From positions 1 through 64,000 of the forward strand of contig JBLIEU010000007.1 in NCBI GenBank assembly GCA_047633195.1: a DNA stretch of 64,000 nucleotides. The letters are read 5' to 3'. Shown here piece by piece: positions 47,765 through 57,678 of the stretch. The first letter of the stretch is position 1. Each line of letters starts with the position of its first letter. Source of the DNA: JAKVAV01 sp047633195. Lineage in GTDB: Bacteria > Bacteroidota > Bacteroidia > Flavobacteriales_D > Cryomorphaceae. Under the pieces are notes generated by a model. It searched no databases, was not told the DNA's origin, and saw only the letters and a list, made by a program, of their open reading frames with translations. Position numbers and translations under genes: made by a program.

Positions 47765-50700
47765 ATGAGGATTAAATTGAAAACTGAACATAATATCATT
47801 CTGACTTTGGAAAGTGGACTTAGTAAAATCAGCAGAATTAAGCCGATTGGATTCACATTTCACCATGTTGTAATTATTGCGATTTCTCTTTTGGTTTCAA
47901 GTCAAGTATTTGGACAGATCTTTTTAATTGAAAATGGCACGGTAAACACTTGCACGGGTGTTTTTCAAGATGATGGTAGCACGAATGAGTATACGCCTGG
48001 CAGCACATTCACATTTACACTCTGTCCAGATTCTCCAGGAGATGTTATCTCAGTCCAGTTTGTTGCCTTTTCTCTTTTTCAAAGTCCCAATCCCAACAAT
48101 AGTGACTACTTAGCTATTTTCGATGGAGACAACACAGGTGCAGCGACTTTAGGGAGTTACACTGGAGATGCACTTCAGGGAGTACCAGTAACAGGAACCG
48201 TAGTGAATGTAACAGGGTGCATGACATTTGTATTCACATCAGGGGTGAACAGTCCTGGATTCCCAGGTTGGGAGGCTCTTATCTCATGTACCACTCCATG
48301 CGATAACCCTACGGCTGCATCATTAATCTCAGATCCAGCCCCTGATGGCGCTTTTCAATCAATAGGTGTTTGCTTGGATTCCCCAGTAACCTTTAGTGAC
48401 AATGGTTCCGTTCCAGCCAATGGATTTAACATAGCATACTGGGAATGGAACTATGGCGATGGGATAGTAGATAGTTTGACCTCAGCAGCTGATGCAGTTC
48501 ATTCATTCACCGAACCCGGCGAATATCTTGTGGGTTTAACTGTAATTGATAACAATGGATGCAGAAGTCTCAATCTTGATCCATTGCAGATATTGGTTAG
48601 TACAATTCCAGTGTTTAATACCAACTTCGAATCACCCATATGCGTTGGAAGCCCATCAACCATTGACGGAAATCCAGTCCAAAGTATAACATGGACCGCA
48701 CTTCCACCGCAAACAGTAGCTGGAGAAACCTATCTGGCCGACGGTGCGGGTTTTTCTTATTCTACTTCACTGGTATTTGACTTTTTTGAACCAGGCGCAG
48801 TGGTGGAAACTTGCGATGATTTCTTGAGCGTTTTCATAAATATGGAGCACTCCTATCTCGGGGATTTAGGTTTCTCACTTACCTGTCCTGATGGAACCAT
48901 TGTGAATATGTTAACCTTTGCCACCAACGGAGGTGGAGGAACATTTTTGGGAGAACCCGTTGATGATGGACAAGGAAGTCCCGATAATCTAGACCAAGGA
49001 GTTGGCTATGATTACGGTTGGTCGCCTACCAGCACCAATGGGTTTATTTGGGATGATAATTCCACTCCAACTGATTTCATAAATACCGCTGGGAACGCTG
49101 CGTCGGGAAATATTGTCGATCCAGGAATTTATGAGAGTGAAGAAGATTTATGCAATTTCGTTGGTTGTCCTTTGAACGGAGAATGGACTTTCAGTGTCTC
49201 CGATAACCTCGGTGCAGATGATGGCTACATCTTCGAATGGGGAATTGAATGGAATCCCTCCTTATTCCCAGATGTCACTACGTTTACACCAATCGTTGGA
49301 TTGGAGTCTGACTCTTCATTTTGGGAGGGACCGAATATTCTTAGCACATCAGCGAATGGAAATTCTATAGACATCCTGTTTGATACACCAGGAACCTATG
49401 AATACACTTTTTTTGCCACCAATAATTTTGCTTGCACATTCGACACAACCATTGTTCTTGAAGTCGTAGAAGGTCCTGAAATCACTGCTGGCGAAGATTT
49501 ATTTTTATGTGCTGACCCCGTTACTCTGCAAGCTTCAGTTGTAGGAGCTGCTGGAGAATGTTCGGCTGCAGCAGGAAACTACAATTATTGCTACGATACG
49601 AATGACCAAATAACACAAACTTTTTGCCCTGACACACCTGGTGACGGTACACTAATGGAAATGTCTATCAACAGCGGAACGATCGGATTTTTCGGGAACT
49701 CATTTATAGTCTACGATGGAGATGATACCGGAGCGCCTGTTCTTGGTACCTTTTTCAACGGTGATCTGTCTGGACAAGTTTTTATTGCTACAAACCCAAC
49801 AGGGTGCCTAACTTTTGAATTGACAAGTGGAGTTTTTGGTGGCTCCTGCGCAGGTGGATTTGAAGATGCCATAGATATCTCGATTTCATGCGACGGAGGA
49901 TCTGGTCTGATATGGACGTGGAGTCCAGCTACTGGTCTTTCTGACCCCAATGTTCAGAACCCAACTGCATTGGTTACACAACCCACTATCTATACTGTAT
50001 CTGCTTATCCTGTAGGATTGCCTGGATGCTTGATTACTGACCAAGTGCTAGTAGCCCCAGATCAAGAAGTAAATCCAGGAACTGACACAGACACAACCTT
50101 GTGCTACAATTTACCTTCAAACTTATTGACTTCTTTTTTGGGTGGAGATCCTGCGGTTACCGGTACGTGGATCGATAATGCGACAGGAGTGGAATTCCCT
50201 TCTATGGAATTCAGCCCAACTGATTATCCCAACGGAGCCAACTTTAGTCTGACCTACACTGTATCCAATGGACTTTGCTCCAATTCGTCAAATCTTTTAA
50301 TAACGGTATTGCCTGTCACCAATAATTCATGCTGTCAGACCAATGCCAACCCAGGGCCTGATGCAGTAGCTTGTGCCCTTACTTACCAGCTTCAAGCAGA
50401 TATTCCTGTAGGAATTGGCACGTGGACAGGAGACTCAACACTAATTTTTAGTGATATAAACGACCCTCTATCAGCAGTTACCGCGCCGTCTCCAGGTGGA
50501 ACGTATGACCTAACATGGACTGATTTTAATGGTGCACTTTGCGAGAATTCAGAAGTCATCCAAGTTGTTTTGGCAGATTCTCTCGAGATTGCCGTATTAA
50601 CCGAAGATGCCATCTGTTTTGATGAATGTTCTGGAACAGCTATTGCTATTCCATCGGGAGGTACATCCAGCACAGGAGTTTACAGCATAGAATGGAGTGG

Positions 50701-51598
50701 AGGAGTTCAAGGAGGCGCCAATCAATTAAGAGATAGCCTTTGCCTAGGTATTTTTACCGCAAAAGTCACCGACAACGTTGGCTGCGTGGATTCTACATTT
50801 TTCGAAATAGGACAACCCGAACCTATGGATATGTCCATTCTCGGAAGAGGAGCTCTTTGTAAAGACTCCTGCAATGCTCGAGTGATTATTTCTTCCGCCG
50901 ACGCTACAGAATATAGCTATAACGGAGGTTTGGATTGGGAGTTGGACAGTATTGGTTACGTTTGTCCCGATACAATAGCAACGGTTGGGATAAGAAATGA
51001 ATTTGGCTGTGAGCTTTATGACAGTTTGATTTTGGATAACCCTGAACCTTACCTTGCAAATTTCAATATCAATCCAAATCCAACGACAGTAAAAAGCCCA
51101 TTAATTTCGTTCCAAGATGTGTCTCGTCCTGGCCCTATTGCCAAAACATTATTCTTGTACGGTGATCCAGCTTTTGCTGAAAGTGATTCCAGATTGTCTC
51201 AATACCAATTCCCAACAGATACTGCGGGCGAATATTTGATTACGCTTATCAGCGAAAGCGCAAACGGATGTATTGACACTCTGAGTAAGGTACTGGTGAT
51301 CAATGACGATCTGCTTTGGTTTATTCCAAACTCTTTTTCTCCTAATGGTGATGGAATTAATGACCTATGGAAACCCGTTGGAACGACCGTTGATCTCACA
51401 TCATATTCGTGTAAGATATACGACAGGTGGGGAAAAGTGGTATTCCAATCATCTGATATCAATACCCCTTGGAATGGAAGTAATACAAATTCGGAGTATT
51501 TCTCTGGTACTAATATATACACCTACGTTTTGGAAATCACTTCTGCAACGACAGAGGATAAGTACGAGCTAACTGGTTTTATAACTTTAATTAGATAA
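47765..51598 (+). CDS. large CUB / PKD / P-domain surface protein with type B T9SS C-terminal domain
   Basis: The 1277-residue protein has a long basic N-terminus followed by a hydrophobic core and a cleavage-like site (SSQVFGQ, near residue 51). Domains in order: CUB-like (56-175; FTLCPDSPGDVISVQF, YLAIFDGDNTG), PKD (203-280; AYWEWNYGDG), a proprotein-convertase P-like domain (330-497; INMEHSYLGDLGFSLTCPDG, NGEWTFSVSDNLGADDG), a second CUB-like domain (604-709; FIVYDGDDTGAPVLG), several Ig-like units, and a CHU_C/type B sorting domain (about 1185-1277; IPNSFSPNGDGINDLWKP, IYDRWGKVVFQS). No protease catalytic triad is seen, so the P-domain is used for binding. ATG at 47765 is chosen; a TTG twelve codons upstream is less likely. 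Confidence 0.88.
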   Translation: MRIKLKTEHNIILTLESGLSKISRIKPIGFTFHHVVIIAISLLVSSQVFGQIFLIENGTVNTCTGVFQDDGSTNEYTPGSTFTFTLCPDSPGDVISVQFVAFSLFQSPNPNNSDYLAIFDGDNTGAATLGSYTGDALQGVPVTGTVVNVTGCMTFVFTSGVNSPGFPGWEALISCTTPCDNPTAASLISDPAPDGAFQSIGVCLDSPVTFSDNGSVPANGFNIAYWEWNYGDGIVDSLTSAADAVHSFTEPGEYLVGLTVIDNNGCRSLNLDPLQILVSTIPVFNTNFESPICVGSPSTIDGNPVQSITWTALPPQTVAGETYLADGAGFSYSTSLVFDFFEPGAVVETCDDFLSVFINMEHSYLGDLGFSLTCPDGTIVNMLTFATNGGGGTFLGEPVDDGQGSPDNLDQGVGYDYGWSPTSTNGFIWDDNSTPTDFINTAGNAASGNIVDPGIYESEEDLCNFVGCPLNGEWTFSVSDNLGADDGYIFEWGIEWNPSLFPDVTTFTPIVGLESDSSFWEGPNILSTSANGNSIDILFDTPGTYEYTFFATNNFACTFDTTIVLEVVEGPEITAGEDLFLCADPVTLQASVVGAAGECSAAAGNYNYCYDTNDQITQTFCPDTPGDGTLMEMSINSGTIGFFGNSFIVYDGDDTGAPVLGTFFNGDLSGQVFIATNPTGCLTFELTSGVFGGSCAGGFEDAIDISISCDGGSGLIWTWSPATGLSDPNVQNPTALVTQPTIYTVSAYPVGLPGCLITDQVLVAPDQEVNPGTDTDTTLCYNLPSNLLTSFLGGDPAVTGTWIDNATGVEFPSMEFSPTDYPNGANFSLTYTVSNGLCSNSSNLLITVLPVTNNSCCQTNANPGPDAVACALTYQLQADIPVGIGTWTGDSTLIFSDINDPLSAVTAPSPGGTYDLTWTDFNGALCENSEVIQVVLADSLEIAVLTEDAICFDECSGTAIAIPSGGTSSTGVYSIEWSGGVQGGANQLRDSLCLGIFTAKVTDNVGCVDSTFFEIGQPEPMDMSILGRGALCKDSCNARVIISSADATEYSYNGGLDWELDSIGYVCPDTIATVGIRNEFGCELYDSLILDNPEPYLANFNINPNPTTVKSPLISFQDVSRPGPIAKTLFLYGDPAFAESDSRLSQYQFPTDTAGEYLITLISESANGCIDTLSKVLVINDDLLWFIPNSFSPNGDGINDLWKPVGTTVDLTSYSCKIYDRWGKVVFQSSDINTPWNGSNTNSEYFSGTNIYTYVLEITSATTEDKYELTGFITLIR

Positions 51599-51654
51599 GT
51601 TACTACGTACAAGGTGGATTCAAACAGCCGACAAATGCATAACTTCGGCCGCAT

Positions 51655-52485
51655 ATGACTTCGTTTTTGAGTTCACTGTTGGTTATTCACTGGGACATAG
51701 ATCCTACCGCTTTTACTATCCCATTCATCGACTGGCCTGTGCGCTGGTATGGTATTCTATTCGTCCTCGGACTTTTAGTCAGTGAATATGTACTTTTCTA
51801 TATTTTCGAAAAGGATGGGAAAACCAAAAAAAATGTGGAAGACTTGGCCGTCTATGTGGTCGTCGGGACAATAGTTGGAGCAAGATTGGGCCATGTCTTT
51901 TTCTACGATGCAGCCAACTATCTCAGTAATCCCTTAGACATTCTCAAAATTTGGGAAGGCGGATTAGCAAGCCATGGTGGAGCCATCGGAATACTTACCG
52001 CCATCGTCCTCTATTGCCGCAAGTACAAGTTCGATTTCCTCTGGGTTATGGATCGTCTAGTTATCGTAGTATGTTTCACCGGTGCCTGTATACGTTTCGG
52101 GAATTTAATGAATACAGAAATTCTTGGGACCATTACAGATTTGCCGTGGGGGTTCGTTTTTGAAAATGCCTACCCCGATTTTCTTTCTCAAGACCCAAGA
52201 CACCCAGCCCAACTCTATGAGGCTATCTACTGCTTCTTTTTAATGGGAATAACCTTTTGGCTCTGGAAAGAAAAAAGACAGAAGCTTCAGGGCGGTTTCA
52301 TTTTCGGAGTATTCATGGTGATTCTTTTCTCGCTTCGATTTTTGGATGAATTTGTCAAAATCAACCAAGAAGCATTTGAAAATGACCTCCCCATCAATAT
52401 GGGACAAATTCTGAGTATCCCCTTCGTGTTGGCCGGTATATATTTGATTTTCAGACCGAAGCCAAAAAGCCTCACCCATTCGTGA
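51655..52485 (+). CDS. lgt: prolipoprotein diacylglyceryl transferase
   Basis: The 276-residue inner-membrane enzyme, with about seven spans, moves diacylglycerol from phosphatidylglycerol to the lipobox Cys of prolipoproteins. Family signatures are PVRWYGILFVLGLL, the catalytic WEGGLASHGGAIG with its His, GACIRFGNLMNTEI and DPRHPAQLYEA. It begins 56 bases after the giant surface gene and overlaps the next gene by 4 bases (GTGA). Confidence 0.96.
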   Translation: MTSFLSSLLVIHWDIDPTAFTIPFIDWPVRWYGILFVLGLLVSEYVLFYIFEKDGKTKKNVEDLAVYVVVGTIVGARLGHVFFYDAANYLSNPLDILKIWEGGLASHGGAIGILTAIVLYCRKYKFDFLWVMDRLVIVVCFTGACIRFGNLMNTEILGTITDLPWGFVFENAYPDFLSQDPRHPAQLYEAIYCFFLMGITFWLWKEKRQKLQGGFIFGVFMVILFSLRFLDEFVKINQEAFENDLPINMGQILSIPFVLAGIYLIFRPKPKSLTHS

Positions 52486-53552
52486 AAAACCAACTACTCA
52501 TAGTGCTCTGTTTATTTACGAGCTCATTGAGCATTGGTCAAGAATCTTTTATGCGTTTTTCAGATTTAGAGAGCGACGACCACAACGACAATGTTTTCAG
52601 AATAGGCTTCTATAACGTTGAAAACCTATTCGATCTCGAAGACGACAGCCTCACACGCGATGAGAGCTTTACTCCCGAAGGAACCAATCGATATACTTTC
52701 GGTCGATACGACAAAAAGAAAAATGGTCTAGGAAGAACGATCCTGGCTTTGGGTGGGTGGCAGCCCGTGGAACTTATGGGCCTCTGCGAGGTAGAGAGTA
52801 AGTGGGTCATGGATGGACTCATCAATTTCTCTCCTCTCAAAAATGCAGGATACGAATACATCCATGAAGACTCTCCTGACCGACGAGGAATTGACGTGGC
52901 CTGTCTCTACCAACCCGCTCGATTTGAACCGATTCTCTACAAGTATTTCCGCATCAAATTTCCCTTCGACCCCGATCGAAAAACCAGAGATATGCTCTAC
53001 GTGAAGGGAATCATTCCAAATGGAGACACATTGCATTTCTTTGTAAACCATTGGCCCTCTCGTTGGGGGGGACAGTTTGTATCAGAACCTTCGCGAGCAT
53101 ATGTCGCCTCAGTTCTTCGGCAAAAAGTTGATAGCCTGCAAAACCGTTTTGACAACCCTTTGATCGTAATCACCGGTGATTTGAACGATGAGCCGGACGA
53201 TTTGAGTCTCACTGAAAGCCTTGGGTCGAAAAACAGTTTGGAGAATATCCAAGCAGGAAATCTTGTAAACCTGATGTCTCCCATTAAGCACAAGTTCGGC
53301 ACGCATAGTTTTGCAGGTGAATGGGGTGTGCTGGATCAATTTATTGTAAGCGAAAATCTATTGCGAGAAGGGAAAACCTTCACTAACTACGGACATGTTG
53401 GAATCTTCGATGCACCATGGTTGCTCAAAAAGAACGCTGCAGGCAATTCGGTTACCAATCGCACCTATCAAGGGCCAGCTTACAAAGGTGGATACAGCGA
53501 TCACTTGCCGATCTTTTTGGATTTGATCTTGATGAGAAATAGTAATGAGTAA
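52482..53552 (+). CDS. secreted endonuclease/exonuclease/phosphatase-family protein
   Basis: The 356-residue protein starts with GTG inside the lgt stop region and has a signal peptide ending SIGQ. The fold's catalytic residues are visible: Asn and Glu in FYNVENLFD and LMGLCEVES, DRRGIDVACLY, the VNHWPSRWGG strand, the TGDLNDEPDD loop and the terminal Asp-His in GGYSDHLPIFLD. Members hydrolyse phosphodiesters in DNA, RNA or phospholipid headgroups; the substrate here is open. The signal peptide argues for a periplasmic or extracellular role. Confidence 0.88.
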   Translation: MKNQLLIVLCLFTSSLSIGQESFMRFSDLESDDHNDNVFRIGFYNVENLFDLEDDSLTRDESFTPEGTNRYTFGRYDKKKNGLGRTILALGGWQPVELMGLCEVESKWVMDGLINFSPLKNAGYEYIHEDSPDRRGIDVACLYQPARFEPILYKYFRIKFPFDPDRKTRDMLYVKGIIPNGDTLHFFVNHWPSRWGGQFVSEPSRAYVASVLRQKVDSLQNRFDNPLIVITGDLNDEPDDLSLTESLGSKNSLENIQAGNLVNLMSPIKHKFGTHSFAGEWGVLDQFIVSENLLREGKTFTNYGHVGIFDAPWLLKKNAAGNSVTNRTYQGPAYKGGYSDHLPIFLDLILMRNSNE

Positions 53553-53781
53553 TGAGTAAAAAAAAGTGAAGTAGACCGATTCTATCAGGATTTTTGAATG
53601 AAATAAACACCCGCCAAAACCTTAAATATATTTTCCCTTATAGACCTTGGCTTGGGCTAGATGCATTTCATTTCTAAGGCATGAGGTTTGTATCGAACCA
53701 TCTCTTCCAGTCTTGACACTGCATCCATATTGGTGCTTAGGGCATACTCCCTTCGCATGGATAAACAAAATGACTTCAAAT

Positions 53782-53811
53782 AAAAAAAGCGGCTCTTTCG
53801 GAGCCGCTTTT
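53782..53811 (-). terminator. gyrB terminator (may also stop the lgt transcript)
   Basis: AAAGCGGCTC and GAGCCGCTTT form a perfect 10-bp stem with a 5-nt loop, followed by seven T on minus and four T on plus. It lies between convergent transcripts and could work both ways. Confidence 0.88.
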
Positions 53812-53833
53812 CAATTCTATTGGTTTGAAAATA

Positions 53834-55792
53834 TTAGACGTCGATATTCGCGTATTTCGCATTTTTCTCGATGAATGCGCGACGTGGCGGAACGTCATCC
53901 CCCATTAACATAGAGAAGATTCGATCAGACTCAACTGCATTTTCAATTTCAACGCGTCTCAGAGTTCTCGTTTCAGGATTCATTGTTGTTTCCCAAAGCT
54001 GTTCAGCATTCATCTCTCCAAGACCTTTGTAACGCTGAATTCCAACATTACTGTCTTTTGCTGCACCTTTCATTGCGGTAACAAATTCATCACGCTGTTC
54101 ATCATCCCAAGCGTAGCGTACCTGGCTACCTTTTTTCAATTGGTAAAGCGGCGGCGTGGCGATATAGATGTTTCCACCGTCAACCAACTCGCGCATATGT
54201 CTAAAGAAGAAAGTGAGAATCAAAGTCTCAATGTGGCTACCATCGACGTCGGCATCACACATGATGATCACCTTGTGGTAGCGCAACTTTGAAATATCCA
54301 AAGCCTTGCTGTCTTCTTCCGTACCTACTCGTACTCCAAGAGCAGTGTAGATATTCTTAATCTCTTCGTTGTCGAAAATCCTATGCTGCATCGCCTTCTC
54401 CACGTTGAGGATTTTTCCTCTCAATGGCAAGATGGCTTGAAACTCACGCGAGCGACCTTGTTTAGCCGTGCCTCCTGCCGAATCTCCCTCGACGAGATAG
54501 ATTTCGCAGTTTTCAGGGTTCTTGTCAGAACAATCACTCAACTTACCAGGAAGACCAGTAGAGGAAAGAACGTTCTTGCGCTGCACCATCTCACGAGCCT
54601 TTCGGGCTGCATGACGAGCAGTAGCCGCAAGAATCACCTTGTTTACAATAGTTCTGGCTTCATTTGGATTCTCCTCCAAGTAATGGGTCAACATTTCAGA
54701 AACGGCCTGAGAAACTGGAGCATTCACTTCGCGGTTACCCAACTTCGTTTTGGTCTGGCCTTCAAACTGCGGCTCTTGAACCTTCACCGAAATAACGGCA
54801 GTCAATCCCTCACGGAAGTCATCACCAGCAATTTCGAACTTGAGCTTACTCAGCATTCCAGAATCTTCCGCATACTTCTTAAGTGTAGCAGTCAATCCAC
54901 GGCGAAAACCTTGAAGGTGTGTTCCACCCTCATGGGTATTGATATTGTTAACGTAGGCGTGAATGTTCTCGGTGAAGGAAGTGTTGTAAATCATGGCAAC
55001 CTCAACAGGAATACCACTCTTCTCGCCTTCCATGTAAATGGGCTTAGCAATAAGCTTCTCTCTAGATTGATCTAAGAACTCTACGAATTCATAAAGACCA
55101 CCTTCTGAGAAGAAAGACTCATCTCTGGGATTCCCTTCTTCGTCGAGATCTCTGAGGTCTTTCAAACCTATTCGGATACCCTTATTCAAGAAGGCCAACT
55201 CGCGCATTCTTGTGGCAAGGATGTCATAGCTGTATTCAACTATCTCGAAAATAGTGGTGTCGGGATGGAAAGTAACCATCGTTCCCCTTTCCTCAGTTTC
55301 TCCGATCTGTCGAACGTCGTATTGAGGTTTACCCTCACTATACTCCTGCTCCCAAATCTTTCCATCGCGGTAAACGGTGGCTACCAATTTATCTGAAAGT
55401 GCATTCACACAGGATACACCAACCCCGTGCAGACCTCCAGATACTTTGTATGTATCTTTGTCAAATTTACCCCCTGCGTGGAGAACGGTCATAACTACCT
55501 CAAGGGCAGACCTTCCTTCCTTCTCGTGAAAGTCAGTTGGGATTCCACGGCCGTTGTCTCTTACACCAACGGAGTTGTCCGTATTGATGACCACATCAAT
55601 CGCATCACAATAACCCGCTAAGGCTTCATCAATAGAATTATCAACCACCTCATAAACCAAGTGGTGAAGACCTTTCGATCCCACATCACCGATATACATT
55701 GCAGGTCGTTTCCGTACCGCTTCCAGCCCTTCCAGTACCTGAATGTTACCAGCTGAATATTCGCTAGGCTTATTTTTCTGATCTTCAGTCAT
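53834..55792 (-). CDS. gyrB: DNA gyrase subunit B
   Basis: The 652-residue ATPase subunit of gyrase has the GHKL motifs HLVYEVVDNSIDEA, VRDNGRGIPTD and VSGGLHGVGVS. The QTKTKLGN loop and the Toprim motifs YLVEGDSAGGTAKQGR and IIMCDADVDGSHI follow, and the end is GDDVPPRRAFIEKNA. The length and the LRGKILNVEKAMQHRIFDNEE segment fit GyrB rather than ParE. It is transcribed alone from a -7 element (TATTTTTG) and ends at a strong terminator. Confidence 0.97.
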   Translation of the reverse strand: MTEDQKNKPSEYSAGNIQVLEGLEAVRKRPAMYIGDVGSKGLHHLVYEVVDNSIDEALAGYCDAIDVVINTDNSVGVRDNGRGIPTDFHEKEGRSALEVVMTVLHAGGKFDKDTYKVSGGLHGVGVSCVNALSDKLVATVYRDGKIWEQEYSEGKPQYDVRQIGETEERGTMVTFHPDTTIFEIVEYSYDILATRMRELAFLNKGIRIGLKDLRDLDEEGNPRDESFFSEGGLYEFVEFLDQSREKLIAKPIYMEGEKSGIPVEVAMIYNTSFTENIHAYVNNINTHEGGTHLQGFRRGLTATLKKYAEDSGMLSKLKFEIAGDDFREGLTAVISVKVQEPQFEGQTKTKLGNREVNAPVSQAVSEMLTHYLEENPNEARTIVNKVILAATARHAARKAREMVQRKNVLSSTGLPGKLSDCSDKNPENCEIYLVEGDSAGGTAKQGRSREFQAILPLRGKILNVEKAMQHRIFDNEEIKNIYTALGVRVGTEEDSKALDISKLRYHKVIIMCDADVDGSHIETLILTFFFRHMRELVDGGNIYIATPPLYQLKKGSQVRYAWDDEQRDEFVTAMKGAAKDSNVGIQRYKGLGEMNAEQLWETTMNPETRTLRRVEIENAVESDRIFSMLMGDDVPPRRAFIEKNAKYANIDV

Positions 55793-55825
55793 AAACGTCT
55801 GATTAATAGATATTATAGTTGCTTA

Positions 55826-55833
55826 CAAAAATA
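55826..55833 (-). promoter_or_regulatory. gyrB promoter -7 element
   Basis: The minus strand reads TATTTTTG, matching TAnnTTTG, 33 bases before the ATG. Confidence 0.6.
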
Positions 55834-55900
55834 CGCATTTTCATCCATTAAGTCATCCTGAAAGGTGCGTAAATACTGACGTTTATTAACAAATAATGTG

Positions 55901-55925
55901 CGTTTTCAACAGAGGGGTGAAAACG
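55901..55925 (-). terminator. Hairpin after the TPR-barrel operon, possible terminator
   Basis: CGTTTTCA and TGAAAACG form a perfect 8-bp stem with a 9-nt loop, 25 bases after the barrel gene. No T-run follows, so if it stops transcription it would need another factor. Confidence 0.4.
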
Positions 55926-55950
55926 GTCGTCAAGAAGAAAGAAAACTGGC

Positions 55951-57678
55951 TTAGAAAGAGTACTTCACTCCACCCATTAGAAAAGCTCTCTGAGCAGGGA
56001 AGCGGTAGTAAATATCATACTTCGATGCCGTAAGATTATTGGCTTCGATGAACGCAGAAAGTCTAGCCGTGTATCGATACTCAACAGAAAGACCCAGATC
56101 GAGATAAGGATCCAATTCTACTTTCCAATAGCCTCCCTGTTCCACCCCTTGATCGGGAATTGGCAAGAGCGACTTCACTTGGCGGCTACCAATAAAGTTG
56201 ATATTGGCGGCAATGATAAACTTGTCGTATAGATTGTAGTGTCCTTCTAGGTTGAATTCGAAATTCGGTAAATGCCAAGCCTCATCCTCGTTCTCAGTCT
56301 CGAAGCTAAATATCTGACCGCGGAATGTCGCGCCCCACTGCCCCTCGTTCAGATAGGTTACTTCCCCCATGAAGGTAAGTGTTTTTACCTCATCGTAAAT
56401 AACGGAGAAACGATTCTCTTGGCTTACTGAAATGTCATTGACAAAGAGCGGAGTGTTATCTGCTTTCTGATATGAAGCCGCCACATTAAAGCTCAATTGG
56501 CTACTCACGCTTCCGCGAAAACCCCCAAATAAGCGGTATCGATTAATGGTATTCTCCAATGGAATTTGCGAAAGCACAAATGGATTATTCTCAGTAAGTG
56601 TTCTGTAACTCACTCGTTCCACATTTCCTGTTATCCCAGCATAGGGCACGAATATATTGTTGAACAAAGCATAACTAAATTCCAAATCGGGAAAGGCATG
56701 AAAACGCGCCTGATTGGTAAATCTTCCATAAAGCCCTAGCCCTACTTCAGCTGTCAAGCCATTTCTTCTCAGTATTATCTTTGGAGTGGCGTGTAGAATG
56801 GCATTGGTCTCGTCGGAAGCCGTTAGTCGCGTCAAACTATCAGTCATAAACGAAAACGTGCTGAGCTCACCCCCGTTGTAGCTAATCAGGTCAAATCCCA
56901 AATCGAGATTGTAAAATTGATCTCCGCGATAACTGTATAAATCGGCGGTGGCATTTACCCCAAATTCATTGGACTCGTAGCTATCATCGAGGTAGTAAAA
57001 ATCCAAACCAATCTCGTGATTCACCTTAGATGAATCTCTGTAGTAACTGCGCCAGCCTGTGTTCAGATCAAACATATTGAAACGCTGTCGGTAGTCGTCT
57101 CTATCAATATCAGCATCCTGCGGATCGAAGCCGTAATAATGCCAAGTATTCCTTTCGTAGCCCAGATCAGCTTCAAAACTGTGTTGCTTAAAAATCTTCT
57201 TTCCCCAAACGTCAATGGCATTTTGACTCATGCCGCTAAAACCGACCGGACGATTGACTCCATCGTTGTGAGAGAGGTGTCTCAGATGAGCCCCGTAAGA
57301 AAGATCACGATCGCGATCAGAGGCGTAATAGGCTTCTAGATAAGGAGTCGCAAAGGTTCCAACTCCCCCTTTAACATACCCCTTGTAGAGTTTTTCCAAC
57401 GGTTCACGCACTTTCACCTTAGCTGGTTCGATCGTATCAACCTCCACCGACAGCGCAGGCCTTTTTGGTATCATCTGATAAGACAGCTCTCCAGGCGTCA
57501 CCTTAATTTCTTTGGGCGTCGCCGCTTCCGAGATCTTGAATGCCTTTTGGACGGTTAGGGTTCGATCGCCCGTGATCACTTGGGTTTGATCAAATTCTCC
57601 TCCTTCTTGCCCTTGCGAAGCGATGGCCACAACAAAAGCGAAAAAGAAAGTTAGGATAGGTCGTTTCATGGCTTTCAT
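55951..57678 (-). CDS. outer-membrane beta-barrel protein (TonB-dependent-receptor-like)
   Basis: The 575-residue exported protein has a signal peptide (ILTFFFAFVVAIASQGQ), an N-terminal soluble stretch of about 90 residues with Pro/Lys-rich linker, and then some 20 amphipathic beta strands. It ends in ALFLMGG-type closing residues with a terminal Phe (GGVKYSF). No plug domain or TonB box is clear, so it may be a barrel without gating. The ATG at 57678 shares its A with the TGA of the upstream TPR gene (TGATG), so the two are translationally coupled. An earlier TTG is less likely. Confidence 0.75.
   Translation of the reverse strand: MKAMKRPILTFFFAFVVAIASQGQEGGEFDQTQVITGDRTLTVQKAFKISEAATPKEIKVTPGELSYQMIPKRPALSVEVDTIEPAKVKVREPLEKLYKGYVKGGVGTFATPYLEAYYASDRDRDLSYGAHLRHLSHNDGVNRPVGFSGMSQNAIDVWGKKIFKQHSFEADLGYERNTWHYYGFDPQDADIDRDDYRQRFNMFDLNTGWRSYYRDSSKVNHEIGLDFYYLDDSYESNEFGVNATADLYSYRGDQFYNLDLGFDLISYNGGELSTFSFMTDSLTRLTASDETNAILHATPKIILRRNGLTAEVGLGLYGRFTNQARFHAFPDLEFSYALFNNIFVPYAGITGNVERVSYRTLTENNPFVLSQIPLENTINRYRLFGGFRGSVSSQLSFNVAASYQKADNTPLFVNDISVSQENRFSVIYDEVKTLTFMGEVTYLNEGQWGATFRGQIFSFETENEDEAWHLPNFEFNLEGHYNLYDKFIIAANINFIGSRQVKSLLPIPDQGVEQGGYWKVELDPYLDLGLSVEYRYTARLSAFIEANNLTASKYDIYYRFPAQRAFLMGGVKYSF

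Noticed and set aside
53530..53565. Short tandem copies of AGTAATG at the end of the endonuclease-family gene
   Set aside because: Two to three copies of a 7-base unit are too few to call a functional repeat.
54383..55075. A 230-codon plus-strand open frame inside gyrB
   Set aside because: It is antisense to a highly conserved gene, matches no family I know, and has no start context.
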